Source of the DNA: Hydrogenophaga sp. | GTDB lineage: Bacteria > Pseudomonadota > Gammaproteobacteria > Burkholderiales > Burkholderiaceae_C | Length of the DNA: 7,869 nt | Direction: 5' to 3' | Assembly: GCA_018335615.1 (NCBI GenBank) | Contig: JAGXRS010000302.1 | Location: 1 to 7,869 of the forward strand | Part shown: positions 1 to 6,232 of the stretch, in pieces | How positions within the stretch are numbered: the first letter of the stretch is position 1 | Layout: each line of letters begins with the position of its first letter | Made by a program: the position numbers and the translations under genes | Notes under the pieces: model-generated | What the model was told of the DNA's origin: nothing | Databases searched by the model: none | The model's input: only the letters and a program-made list of their open reading frames with translations

Positions 1-68
1 GCTTAGCCTGGTAGAGCGCTACGTTCGGGACGTAGAGGCCGGAGGTTCGAATCCTCTCACCCCGACCA
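1..68 (+). tRNA. tRNA-Pro (anticodon CGG), 5' end outside window
   Basis: This is the 3' part of a proline tRNA that reads CCG codons. The window opens at tRNA position 10, so the 5' acceptor strand and bases 8-9 are missing. The D arm (GCTT paired with GAGC), the anticodon stem CTACG/CGTAG around the loop TTCGGGA (anticodon CGG at 26-28), the T arm GGAGG-TTCGAAT-CCTCT, the 3' acceptor strand CACCCCG, discriminator A and an encoded CCA end at 68 are all visible. The missing 5' strand should read CGGGGTG. The gene's promoter lies outside the window. No T-run terminator follows, so the transcript may run on into the pilB leader. No integrase gene or repeated tRNA 3' end is seen nearby. Confidence 0.95.
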
Positions 69-224
69 TTTCCCCATCATGTGAATCTGTATCGAACGGC
101 CTGTGGCCGCCTCGGGCACCACCGCGTTCAGCCCTCATTAAGGCGCAGTCCATTCAACGCGGCAAAGGGACCACAGGGCGCCACCGTAACGGCCCAGTGC
201 TTGAATTACGTTAGATTACGGTTT
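69..224 (+). other. Leader between tRNA-Pro and pilB
   Basis: This 156-base stretch separates the tRNA from the preferred pilB start. It holds a small perfect hairpin at 97-109 (CGGCC, loop TGT, GGCCG) with no T-run after it, so it is not a standard terminator. Close to pilB it holds the hexamer ATTACG twice, at 205-210 and 215-220, and the inverted partner CCGTAA at 184-189 facing TTACGG at 216-221. I found no convincing sigma-70 pair (-35/-10) and no sigma-54 -24/-12 element. The pilB reading frame stays open through the whole leader back to a GTG at 81, but the encoded peptide is Arg-rich and does not look like a PilB N-terminus. Confidence 0.5.
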
Positions 225-1958
225 ATGGCGTCTGTCGATACGGTGATTCAGGAACCTCTCTCCATGGCCCTGCCGGGCCTGGGGCGAGCGCTTGTGGCCG
301 CCGGCAAACTGGGCCAGCGTGCCGCAGAGGATTTGTATAAGAAGGCGCAAAGCGGCCGAACCAGTTTCATTGCCGAACTGACGGGTTCAGGTGCCGTATC
401 GGCAGCCGACATGGCCCACACCATGTCGGCTGCCTACGCAGCGCCACTGCTGGATCTGGACGCCATCGACTCGGCCCGGCTGCCAAAAGGTCTGCTGGAC
501 CCCAAGATTTGTGCCGACTACCGCATTGTGGTGCTGAGCAAGCGCAGCAACCGTCTGATGGTGGCCACAGCCGATCCAGCCGATCAGCAGGCAGCGGAAA
601 AGATCAAGTTTGCCACGCAGATGGGCGTGGACTGGGTCATCGCCGAATACGACAAGCTCAGCAAGCTGGTCGATGCCCAGAACACCAGCGCCAACGAGGC
701 GATGGACAACATCATCGGCGGCGATTTCGAATTCGACGAAGCCTCCACCGAGGCCGTGGTCGCCGACACGAACGAAAAGACCAGCGAAGTCGATGACGCG
801 CCGGTCGTGAAGTTCTTGCACAAGATGCTGCTGGACGCGTTCAACATGCGCGCCTCGGACCTGCATTTCGAGCCCTACGAGCACGTCTACCGGGTGCGGT
901 TCCGTGTCGATGGCGAACTGCGCGAAATCGCCACGCCGCCCATTGGCATCAAGGACAAGCTGGCATCGCGCATCAAGGTGATCTCACGGATGGACATTTC
1001 CGAGAAGCGGGTGCCACAGGACGGGCGCATGAAGCTCAAGATCGGGCCCGACCGGGTGATCGATTTTCGCGTCAGCACGCTGCCCACCCTGTTCGGCGAG
1101 AAGATCGTGATCCGTATTCTCGACCCGAGCAGTGCGAAGGTCGGCATCGATGCGCTCGGCTACGAACCCGAAGAGAAAAAACGCCTGATGCATGCCATCA
1201 GCCGGCCCTACGGCATGGTGCTGGTGACCGGCCCCACGGGCTCAGGCAAAACGGTGTCGCTCTACACCTGCCTCAACATCCTGAACCAGCCCGGCATCAA
1301 CATCTCCACCGCGGAAGACCCGTCGGAAATCAACCTCCCTGGCGTGAACCAGGTGAACGTGAACGAGAAGGCAGGGCTGACCTTTGCCGCCGCCCTCAAG
1401 GCTTTTCTGCGCCAGGACCCCGACGTGATCATGGTGGGCGAGATCCGCGACCTGGAAACGGCCGACATCTCCATCAAGGCCGCGCAGACGGGTCACATGG
1501 TGCTCTCAACGTTGCACACCAACGACGCGCCCACCACGCTCACCCGCATGATGAACATGGGCATTCCCACGTTCAACATTGCCTCCAGCGTCATCCTGAT
1601 CACCGCCCAACGCCTGGCGCGGCGCCTGTGCCCCAACTGCAAGGTACCGCTGGACGTGCCGCGCAAGGCCCTGATCGATGCCGGGTACAAAAGTGAAGAG
1701 CTCGACGGCACCTGGACACCGTACCGGCCGGTTGGCTGCTCGGCGTGCAACAACGGCTACAAGGGGCGGGTCGGCATCTACCAGGTGATGCCCATATCGG
1801 AAGAAATCCAGCGCATCATCTTGCGCGGCGGCAGCGCACTGGACATTGCCAAGCAGGCCAGCCTGGAAGGCGTTCGCACATTGCGCGAATCGGGCCTGCT
1901 CAAGGTCAAGCAGGGCATGACGTCCCTGGAAGAAGTGCTCAGCGTCACCAACGAGTGA
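225..1958 (+). CDS. pilB: Type IV pilus assembly ATPase PilB
   Basis: PilB is the cytoplasmic hexameric ATPase that powers pilus extension by turning the PilC platform (GspE/PulE family). Numbering from the ATG at 225 (577 aa, close to the usual ~565-580), the N-terminal MshEN-type domain lies at about 66-150. An acidic linker follows (about 160-192), then the core beginning near RASDLHFEP at 209. Walker A GPTGSGKT is at 336-343, Walker B around VGEIRD at 404-409, and the His box TGHMVLSTLHTND starts at 422. A zinc-binding tetracysteine is at C469/C472 and C505/C508. All key residues are intact. The start at 225 was chosen because MASVDTVIQEPLSMALPGLG resembles relatives' N-termini; its Shine-Dalgarno is weak. 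The ATG at 264, with AGGA 10 bases upstream, is an alternative. The frame also runs back to a GTG at 81, which is unlikely to be used. pilC follows after 32 bases. Confidence 0.96.
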   Translation: MASVDTVIQEPLSMALPGLGRALVAAGKLGQRAAEDLYKKAQSGRTSFIAELTGSGAVSAADMAHTMSAAYAAPLLDLDAIDSARLPKGLLDPKICADYRIVVLSKRSNRLMVATADPADQQAAEKIKFATQMGVDWVIAEYDKLSKLVDAQNTSANEAMDNIIGGDFEFDEASTEAVVADTNEKTSEVDDAPVVKFLHKMLLDAFNMRASDLHFEPYEHVYRVRFRVDGELREIATPPIGIKDKLASRIKVISRMDISEKRVPQDGRMKLKIGPDRVIDFRVSTLPTLFGEKIVIRILDPSSAKVGIDALGYEPEEKKRLMHAISRPYGMVLVTGPTGSGKTVSLYTCLNILNQPGINISTAEDPSEINLPGVNQVNVNEKAGLTFAAALKAFLRQDPDVIMVGEIRDLETADISIKAAQTGHMVLSTLHTNDAPTTLTRMMNMGIPTFNIASSVILITAQRLARRLCPNCKVPLDVPRKALIDAGYKSEELDGTWTPYRPVGCSACNNGYKGRVGIYQVMPISEEIQRIILRGGSALDIAKQASLEGVRTLRESGLLKVKQGMTSLEEVLSVTNE

Positions 1959-1990
1959 CACGGCCGTAGACACAAGACGTTGAGGACAAC

Positions 1991-3208
1991 ATGGCAAGCG
2001 CAGCACCCAAGACCATCAAGGACTTTGTTTTCGAATGGGAAGGCAAAGACCGCAGCGGCCGCACGGTGCGAGGCGAAACCCGAGCGGTGGGGGAGAACCA
2101 GGTGCTGGCCGCCCTGCGTCGGCAGGGCATCATCCCGGGCAAGGTGAAAAAGCGCCGCATGTCGGCGGGCAAGCGCATCAAGCCCAAGGACATCGCGATC
2201 TTCACCCGCCAGCTCGCCACGATGATGAAGGCCGGGGTGCCCCTGCTTCAGGCCTTCGACATTGTCGGCCGTGGCAATGCCAACCCCAGCGTCACCAAAC
2301 TGCTCAACGACATCCGCACCGATGTGGAGACCGGCACCTCGCTCAGTGCTGCCTTCCGCAAGCATCCGCGGTATTTCGACACTCTCTACTGCAACCTGAT
2401 CGAAGCTGGCGAGGCCGCTGGCATCCTGGAAGAGTTGCTGGACCGGCTCGCGGTGTACATGGAAAAGACCGAGGCGATCAAGTCGAAGATCAAGTCGGCG
2501 CTGATGTACCCCATCTCCGTGCTCGTCGTGGCGTTCGTGGTGGTGGCGGTGATCATGATCTTCGTGATCCCCTCGTTCAAGGAAGTTTTCTCATCGTTTG
2601 GCGCCGACCTCCCAGCACCGACCCTTTTGGTCATTGCGATCAGCGAGTTCTTTGTCGCTTATTGGTGGCTGATCTTTGGCGGCATCGGCGGCACCATCTA
2701 CTTCTTTATCCAGGCTTGGAAGCGCAGCGAGAAAATGCAGATGCTCATGGACCGTGTGATGTTGAGAATGCCCATTTTCGGCATTCTGGTGGAGAAGTCG
2801 GTCATCGCACGCTGGACCCGCACCCTGTCCACCATGTTCGCGGCCGGTGTGCCGCTGGTGGAGGCCCTGGACTCGGTCGGGGGCGCTTCAGGCAATTCCG
2901 TGTATTCCGCGGCCACCGAAAAAATCCAGCAGGAGGTCTCCACCGGCACCAGCCTCACGAATGCCATGACAAATGCCAACCTCTTCCCGTCGATGGTGCT
3001 GCAGATGTGCGCCATCGGCGAAGAATCCGGCTCGATTGACCACATGCTGGGCAAAGCGGCCGACTTTTATGAAGCCGAGGTGGACGACATGGTCGCCGGC
3101 CTGGCCAGCCTGATGGAGCCGATCATCATCGTGATTCTGGGAACGATCATCGGCGGTATCGTGGTGTCGATGTACCTGCCCATCTTCAAAATGGGTCAGG
3201 TCGTGTGA
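1991..3208 (+). CDS. pilC: Type IV pilus inner-membrane platform protein PilC
   Basis: PilC is the polytopic inner-membrane protein on which pilins are added or removed; it couples the PilB/PilT motors to the growing fibre (GspF/T2SSF family). The 405 aa match the family length. Two homologous T2SSF domains are visible. The first starts at FTRQLATMMKAGVPLLQAFD (71-90) with an EAGEAAGILEE segment at 138-148. The second starts at WTRTLSTMFAAGVPLVEALD (275-294) with IGEESGSID at 342-350. Hydrophobic membrane segments lie at about 172-194, 211-241 and 376-398. The N-terminal FEWEGKDRSGRTVRGE is typical. The ATG at 1991 is preceded by GAGG at 1982-1985, a good Shine-Dalgarno. The gene overlaps the pilD ATG by one base (TGATG), which suggests coupled translation. 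Confidence 0.97.
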   Translation: MASAAPKTIKDFVFEWEGKDRSGRTVRGETRAVGENQVLAALRRQGIIPGKVKKRRMSAGKRIKPKDIAIFTRQLATMMKAGVPLLQAFDIVGRGNANPSVTKLLNDIRTDVETGTSLSAAFRKHPRYFDTLYCNLIEAGEAAGILEELLDRLAVYMEKTEAIKSKIKSALMYPISVLVVAFVVVAVIMIFVIPSFKEVFSSFGADLPAPTLLVIAISEFFVAYWWLIFGGIGGTIYFFIQAWKRSEKMQMLMDRVMLRMPIFGILVEKSVIARWTRTLSTMFAAGVPLVEALDSVGGASGNSVYSAATEKIQQEVSTGTSLTNAMTNANLFPSMVLQMCAIGEESGSIDHMLGKAADFYEAEVDDMVAGLASLMEPIIIVILGTIIGGIVVSMYLPIFKMGQVV

Positions 3209-4071
3209 TGCTGGGCGCCGACATGACCAACGCCGCCTTGCTCGGCTTGCTCGGGCTGCTCGTGGGCAGCTTCCTCAACGTGGTGATCCACCGCCTGCCC
3301 AAGATGATGGAGTTGCGCTGGGCGGCCGAATGCGCCGAGCTCACGGCCACGGAGGGCGGGGAAGCCTGCGCGGCGCGCCCGACGCCGGCCCGCTTCAACC
3401 TGATGGTGCCGCGCTCACGCTGCCCGCATTGCGGCCAGGCTATCCAGTGGTTTGAAAACATTCCGCTGCTCAGCTACGCATTTCTCAAGGGCCAATGCCG
3501 GCACTGCGCCGCACCGATCAGCGTGCGTTACCCGGCCGTGGAAGCGGTGAGCGCGGGCCTGTTTGCCTGGTGCGGCTGGACCTTCGGCCTGGGCTGGGAA
3601 GCGCTGGCCTGGAGCGGATTCGCCGCCGCGGTGCTGGCCCTGGCCTGCATTGACTGGGACACCACCCTGCTGCCCGATGACATCACCCTGCCCCTGCTCT
3701 GGGCGGGCCTGTGCGCCGCTGCCCTGGGTCTCACGGGCACCGGCCTGGCTGACGCGCTCTGGGGTGCGGTTGCGGGCTATCTCTCGCTGTGGCTGGTGTA
3801 CTGGGCTTTCAAACTGTTGACCGGCAAGGAGGGCATGGGCTATGGCGACTTCAAGTTGTTCGCGGCTTTTGGTGCCTGGTTCGGCTGGCAGGCGTTGATT
3901 CCGGTCATCCTCATGGCGTCGGTGATCGGCGCGGTGGTGGGCATCGGCATCAAGCTCATGGGGCAGTTGCGCGAAGGTGGATATGTGCCCTTCGGGCCGT
4001 TCCTCGCCTTGGCAGGCCTGACCGCCATGGTTTTCGGACCATCGTCCATCCTCGCTGTGCTGGGCCTGTGA
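3208..4071 (+). CDS. pilD: Prepilin leader peptidase / N-methyltransferase PilD
   Basis: PilD is a membrane aspartic protease that cuts the leader from type IV prepilins (and often from type II secretion pseudopilins) and then methylates the new N-terminal residue. Numbering from ATG 3208 (287 aa), the first membrane helix carries GLLVGSFLNVVIHRLP. The cytoplasmic methylase domain holds the zinc tetracysteine CPHC (C72/C75) and CRHC (C97/C100). The peptidase aspartates are in ACIDWD (D149) and GMGYGDFK (D214, the GxGD motif). About six more hydrophobic segments follow C100. The enzyme therefore looks complete and bifunctional. The start at 3208 overlaps the pilC stop and has CAGG at 3197-3200; GTG 3205 and ATG 3223 are alternatives. 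coaE begins four bases after the stop. Confidence 0.95.
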   Translation: MLGADMTNAALLGLLGLLVGSFLNVVIHRLPKMMELRWAAECAELTATEGGEACAARPTPARFNLMVPRSRCPHCGQAIQWFENIPLLSYAFLKGQCRHCAAPISVRYPAVEAVSAGLFAWCGWTFGLGWEALAWSGFAAAVLALACIDWDTTLLPDDITLPLLWAGLCAAALGLTGTGLADALWGAVAGYLSLWLVYWAFKLLTGKEGMGYGDFKLFAAFGAWFGWQALIPVILMASVIGAVVGIGIKLMGQLREGGYVPFGPFLALAGLTAMVFGPSSILAVLGL

Positions 4072-4075
4072 GGTG

Positions 4076-4681
4076 ATGGGCCACACTTCGGCGATTCGCC
4101 TGGGCCTCACGGGGGGCATCGGCAGCGGCAAGAGCACGGTGGGTGCCTGGCTGAGGGAGCGCGGGGCCACGCTGATCGACGCGGATGCGATCTCCCGGGC
4201 CACCACGCAGGCCGGCGGCGCCGCCATGCCAGCGATCGCACAGCATTTCGGGGCCGAGTTCGTCACGGCGGAAGGTGCCCTGAACCGGCAGCGCATGCGG
4301 GACCATGTGTTTGCCCATCCGCCGGCACGCCAGGTGTTGGAAGCCATCGTTCACCCGCTCGTCGGCACCGAAATCCAGCGCCAAGCGCTCGCCTCCACAT
4401 CACGATGCCTGGTGTTTGACGTTCCCCTGCTGGTGGAATCGGCGCACTGGCGCCACCAGCTCGACCGCGTGCTGGTCGTCGATTGCTCAGTCAACACGCA
4501 GCTGCGCCGCGTATCGGCACGCAACGGCTGGGACCCCGAGACGACACAGGCGGTCATCCAGGCGCAAAGCCCGCGGACGCGGCGGCTGGCCGCCGCCGAC
4601 TGGGTGATCTTCAATGACGGCGACAAACTCGAACATCTCCAGCACCTCGTGAAACAGCTCGCGGATCGGTTGGGGCTATGA
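4076..4681 (+). CDS. coaE: Dephospho-CoA kinase CoaE
   Basis: CoaE phosphorylates the 3'-hydroxyl of dephospho-CoA with ATP, the last step of coenzyme A synthesis in the cytoplasm. The 201 aa match the usual ~200. The P-loop GLTGGIGSGKST is at 10-21, the substrate-binding IDADAISR at 34-41, the conserved FDVPLLVES at 114-122, and the lid-region arginines of RRVSARNGWD at 144-153. The ending AADWVIFNDGD (173-183) is typical of the family. The ATG at 4076 is preferred to the GTG at 4073. GAGG at 4070-4073 is nearly too close to serve as a Shine-Dalgarno, so coupling to pilD translation is likely. Placement directly after pilD is common in beta- and gammaproteobacteria. Confidence 0.96.
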   Translation: MGHTSAIRLGLTGGIGSGKSTVGAWLRERGATLIDADAISRATTQAGGAAMPAIAQHFGAEFVTAEGALNRQRMRDHVFAHPPARQVLEAIVHPLVGTEIQRQALASTSRCLVFDVPLLVESAHWRHQLDRVLVVDCSVNTQLRRVSARNGWDPETTQAVIQAQSPRTRRLAAADWVIFNDGDKLEHLQHLVKQLADRLGL

Positions 4682-4764
4682 TGAAAGCCCGTCTGACTGG
4701 GCCGTTGCGGCCACTTCCCGCGAAGCTTTTCCGCTGTGATCCTGTACGAATATCCATTCAATGA
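4678..4764 (+). CDS. Possible 28-codon ORF bridging coaE and zapD
   Basis: This is a small open frame starting ATG ATG AAA, overlapping the coaE stop (CTATGATGAAA) and ending inside zapD at TGA 4762-4764. It would encode a basic 28-residue peptide starting MMKARLTGPLRPLPAKLF. It is in a different frame from both coaE and zapD. GGGG just upstream of the ATG is a poor Shine-Dalgarno. Translation through it would carry ribosomes from the coaE stop across the zapD GTG start at 4736, so it could act as a coupling element rather than make a useful peptide. Chance is the simplest explanation in a GC-rich gap of this size. Confidence 0.2.
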   Translation: MMKARLTGPLRPLPAKLFRCDPVRISIQ

Positions 4765-5491
4765 ACGCATCCGCACCTATCTGCGACTGGAGCAGCTGTT
4801 TCGTCGCCTCGGCGAACTGATTCCCCGGCAGCATCCCCTCGATCACCACTACGCGATCCAGACGATCTTCGAGGTGATGGATGTAGCGGCCCGGGCCGAC
4901 ATGAAGTCGGATGTGCTCAAGGATATTGACCGGCAGAAGCTGCAACTCAACAGCTACCGAGGCAATCCTGCCATTTCCGAACAGGCGCTGGACGCGGTGA
5001 TCGAGCAGCTGGACGGGTGTTTCCAGCAGTTGAACCAGCTCGCAGGCAAGACTGGGCAGTCATTGACGGAGAACGACTGGCTCATGAGCATCCGCAGCCG
5101 CATCGGCATACCGGGAGGCACCTGTGAATTCGACCTGCCGGCATATTACGCATGGCAGCAGCACAGCGCCGCCGAGCGCCAGGGTGATCTGCACCGTTGG
5201 GCTGCGCCACTGGCCCCGCTGGCCGAGTCGATCGTTCTGCTGATGAAAATGCTGCGTGATTCGGGCTCGCCTCAGAAAGTGGTGGCGCCAGCCGGGCAGT
5301 TTCAACAGACCCTCCCCCAGGGCCGCACCTTTCAGCTGCTGCGCCTGCGCATCGACCCTTCAACAGGGCTCATTCCCGAGATCAGCGGCAACCGGCTCAT
5401 GCTCTCGGTGCGCCTGATGCGCCAGGGAGCAGACGACCGCCTGCACCCCGCCGCCGAAGACGCCGCGTTCGAACTGACCCTCTGCGCCTGA
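4736..5491 (+). CDS. zapD: Cell division protein ZapD (YacF family)
   Basis: ZapD binds the C-terminal tail of FtsZ and bundles protofilaments, helping the Z ring form at mid-cell. The 251 aa agree with the family's ~250. The N-terminus VILYEYPFNERIRTYLRLE is the strongest family signature. The rest is a mostly helical domain (about 1-120) followed by a C-terminal domain with the conserved-looking CEFDLPAY segment at about 129-136. The GTG at 4736 is the best start, because the signature begins right there, no in-frame ATG lies upstream, and the frame is closed by a TGA at 4694-4696. The Shine-Dalgarno is weak (GAAG at 4722-4725). It sits 54 bases after coaE and four bases before yacG, the coaE-zapD-yacG order also known from Escherichia coli. 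Confidence 0.94.
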   Translation: MILYEYPFNERIRTYLRLEQLFRRLGELIPRQHPLDHHYAIQTIFEVMDVAARADMKSDVLKDIDRQKLQLNSYRGNPAISEQALDAVIEQLDGCFQQLNQLAGKTGQSLTENDWLMSIRSRIGIPGGTCEFDLPAYYAWQQHSAAERQGDLHRWAAPLAPLAESIVLLMKMLRDSGSPQKVVAPAGQFQQTLPQGRTFQLLRLRIDPSTGLIPEISGNRLMLSVRLMRQGADDRLHPAAEDAAFELTLCA

Positions 5492-5495
5492 GACG

Positions 5496-5699
5496 ATGAA
5501 ACTGTCCGCCCACGACATCCCCGTCAAAACGGTCCGCTGTCCCTGTTGCGGGGGCCCCAGCGTGTATGCGCCATCCAATGCTTTCCGCCCGTTTTGCAGC
5601 GAACGCTGCAAGAACATGGATTTCGGCGCCTGGGCCAGCGAAGGTTTCAAGTTACCCGCGCAGGAAACCGACAGCGATCCCACCTTCGAACAAAGCTGA
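5496..5699 (+). CDS. yacG: DNA gyrase inhibitor YacG, small zinc protein
   Basis: YacG is a small zinc protein that in E. coli binds GyrB and blocks gyrase from binding DNA. This 67-aa copy has the exact family zinc motif C-x2-C-x15-C-x3-C (C15, C18, C34, C38), with CPCCGG at 15-20 and FCSERCKNMDFGAWASE at 33-49. An extra cysteine at 17 sits inside the first pair. The C-terminal tail after about residue 55 is short and acidic. The ATG at 5496 follows the zapD stop by four bases, so the two are probably translated in sequence. It is the last gene of the plus-strand run and faces the NUDIX gene tail to tail. Confidence 0.95.
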   Translation: MKLSAHDIPVKTVRCPCCGGPSVYAPSNAFRPFCSERCKNMDFGAWASEGFKLPAQETDSDPTFEQS

Positions 5700-5731
5700 G
5701 CGCCTGCCGAGTGGCGACCCGGCCAATGGCT

Positions 5732-6232
5732 TCAGGCCATCCGTTCAGCGTTCAGCCAGTCCAGCACGGGCACGGTGCCGGGCAGAACGGGGACACAGTC
5801 GACCGGCAAGCGCTGCCACTGAAAGTCCTGTCCTTCGTGCATGTGGAGTTCGCCGGTCCAGGCGAACACCTTGCAGAAATGCAAGCGCACCAGGGCGTGG
5901 GGGTAATCGACCAGCTGGTTTTTCCAGGGGTGGACCGGTCCAATGGTGACCCCGATCTCTTCCTGCAACTCGCGTCGCAGGGCCACTTCGACCGACTCGC
6001 CCGCCTCCAGCTTGCCGCCGGGAAACTCCCAGTAGCCTGCGTAAGCCTTGCCGGGTGGGCGTGTGGTGAGCAGAAATGCCCCGTCGGGCGCCATCAGGAT
6101 GCCCACCGCCACGTCGACCACCGGGCGCTCGCTGGCCTGCGGGGGGCGTGGTTGCGCAGCGTCGACGACCAGCGTCGACACGGTCTCGGGACGTGTGGCC
6201 CCTTCAGGCACGGCTGGCGTGCGTGCCGGCAT
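5732..6232 (-). CDS. mutT: MutT-like NUDIX hydrolase (8-oxo-dGTP diphosphatase type)
   Basis: This protein probably hydrolyses oxidised purine nucleoside triphosphates such as 8-oxo-dGTP, preventing A:T to C:G mutations. The Nudix box G-x5-E-x7-REL-x-EE-IGV is complete at 73-95 (166-aa numbering), preceded by AGYWEFPGGKLEAGE, typical of MutT proper. The fold begins near VDVAVGILMAPDG (39-51). Before it lies a Pro/Ala-rich N-terminal tail that I cannot assign. There is no C-terminal thiamine-phosphate-synthase-like domain, which some relatives carry. The start is uncertain. The ATG at 6232 is preferred and overlaps the ATPase gene by 29 bases. A GTG at 6265 gives 177 aa, and later in-frame GTGs could give a shorter form. 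No good Shine-Dalgarno precedes any of them. Exact substrate is inferred from the family only. Confidence 0.88.
   Translation of the reverse strand: MPARTPAVPEGATRPETVSTLVVDAAQPRPPQASERPVVDVAVGILMAPDGAFLLTTRPPGKAYAGYWEFPGGKLEAGESVEVALRRELQEEIGVTIGPVHPWKNQLVDYPHALVRLHFCKVFAWTGELHMHEGQDFQWQRLPVDCVPVLPGTVPVLDWLNAERMA

Noticed and set aside
97..109. Hairpin CGGCC-TGT-GGCCG as a terminator for the tRNA gene
   Set aside because: The stem is only five base pairs and no T-run follows; such hairpins are frequent by chance in GC-rich DNA.
1..224. tRNA-Pro 3' end as an integration site for a mobile element
   Set aside because: No integrase, no repeat of the tRNA 3' end in the window, and the genes that follow are ordinary chromosomal ones with normal-looking composition.
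1506..2365. Overlapping minus-strand frames of 166 and 195 codons opposite pilB and pilC
   Set aside because: They are shadows of the pilB and pilC codons, with no Shine-Dalgarno and no family resemblance.
2035..3039. 334-codon plus-strand frame inside pilC
   Set aside because: It is a shifted frame within a complete pilC. The product is His/Arg/Gly-rich low complexity with no membrane or domain pattern, a typical GC-rich shadow.
3415..4347. 310-codon open frame on the minus strand opposite pilD and coaE
   Set aside because: It is antisense to two genes with clear family motifs. Its Arg/Ala/Gly/Gln-rich translation has no recognisable domain and is what the reverse strand of GC-rich coding DNA gives.
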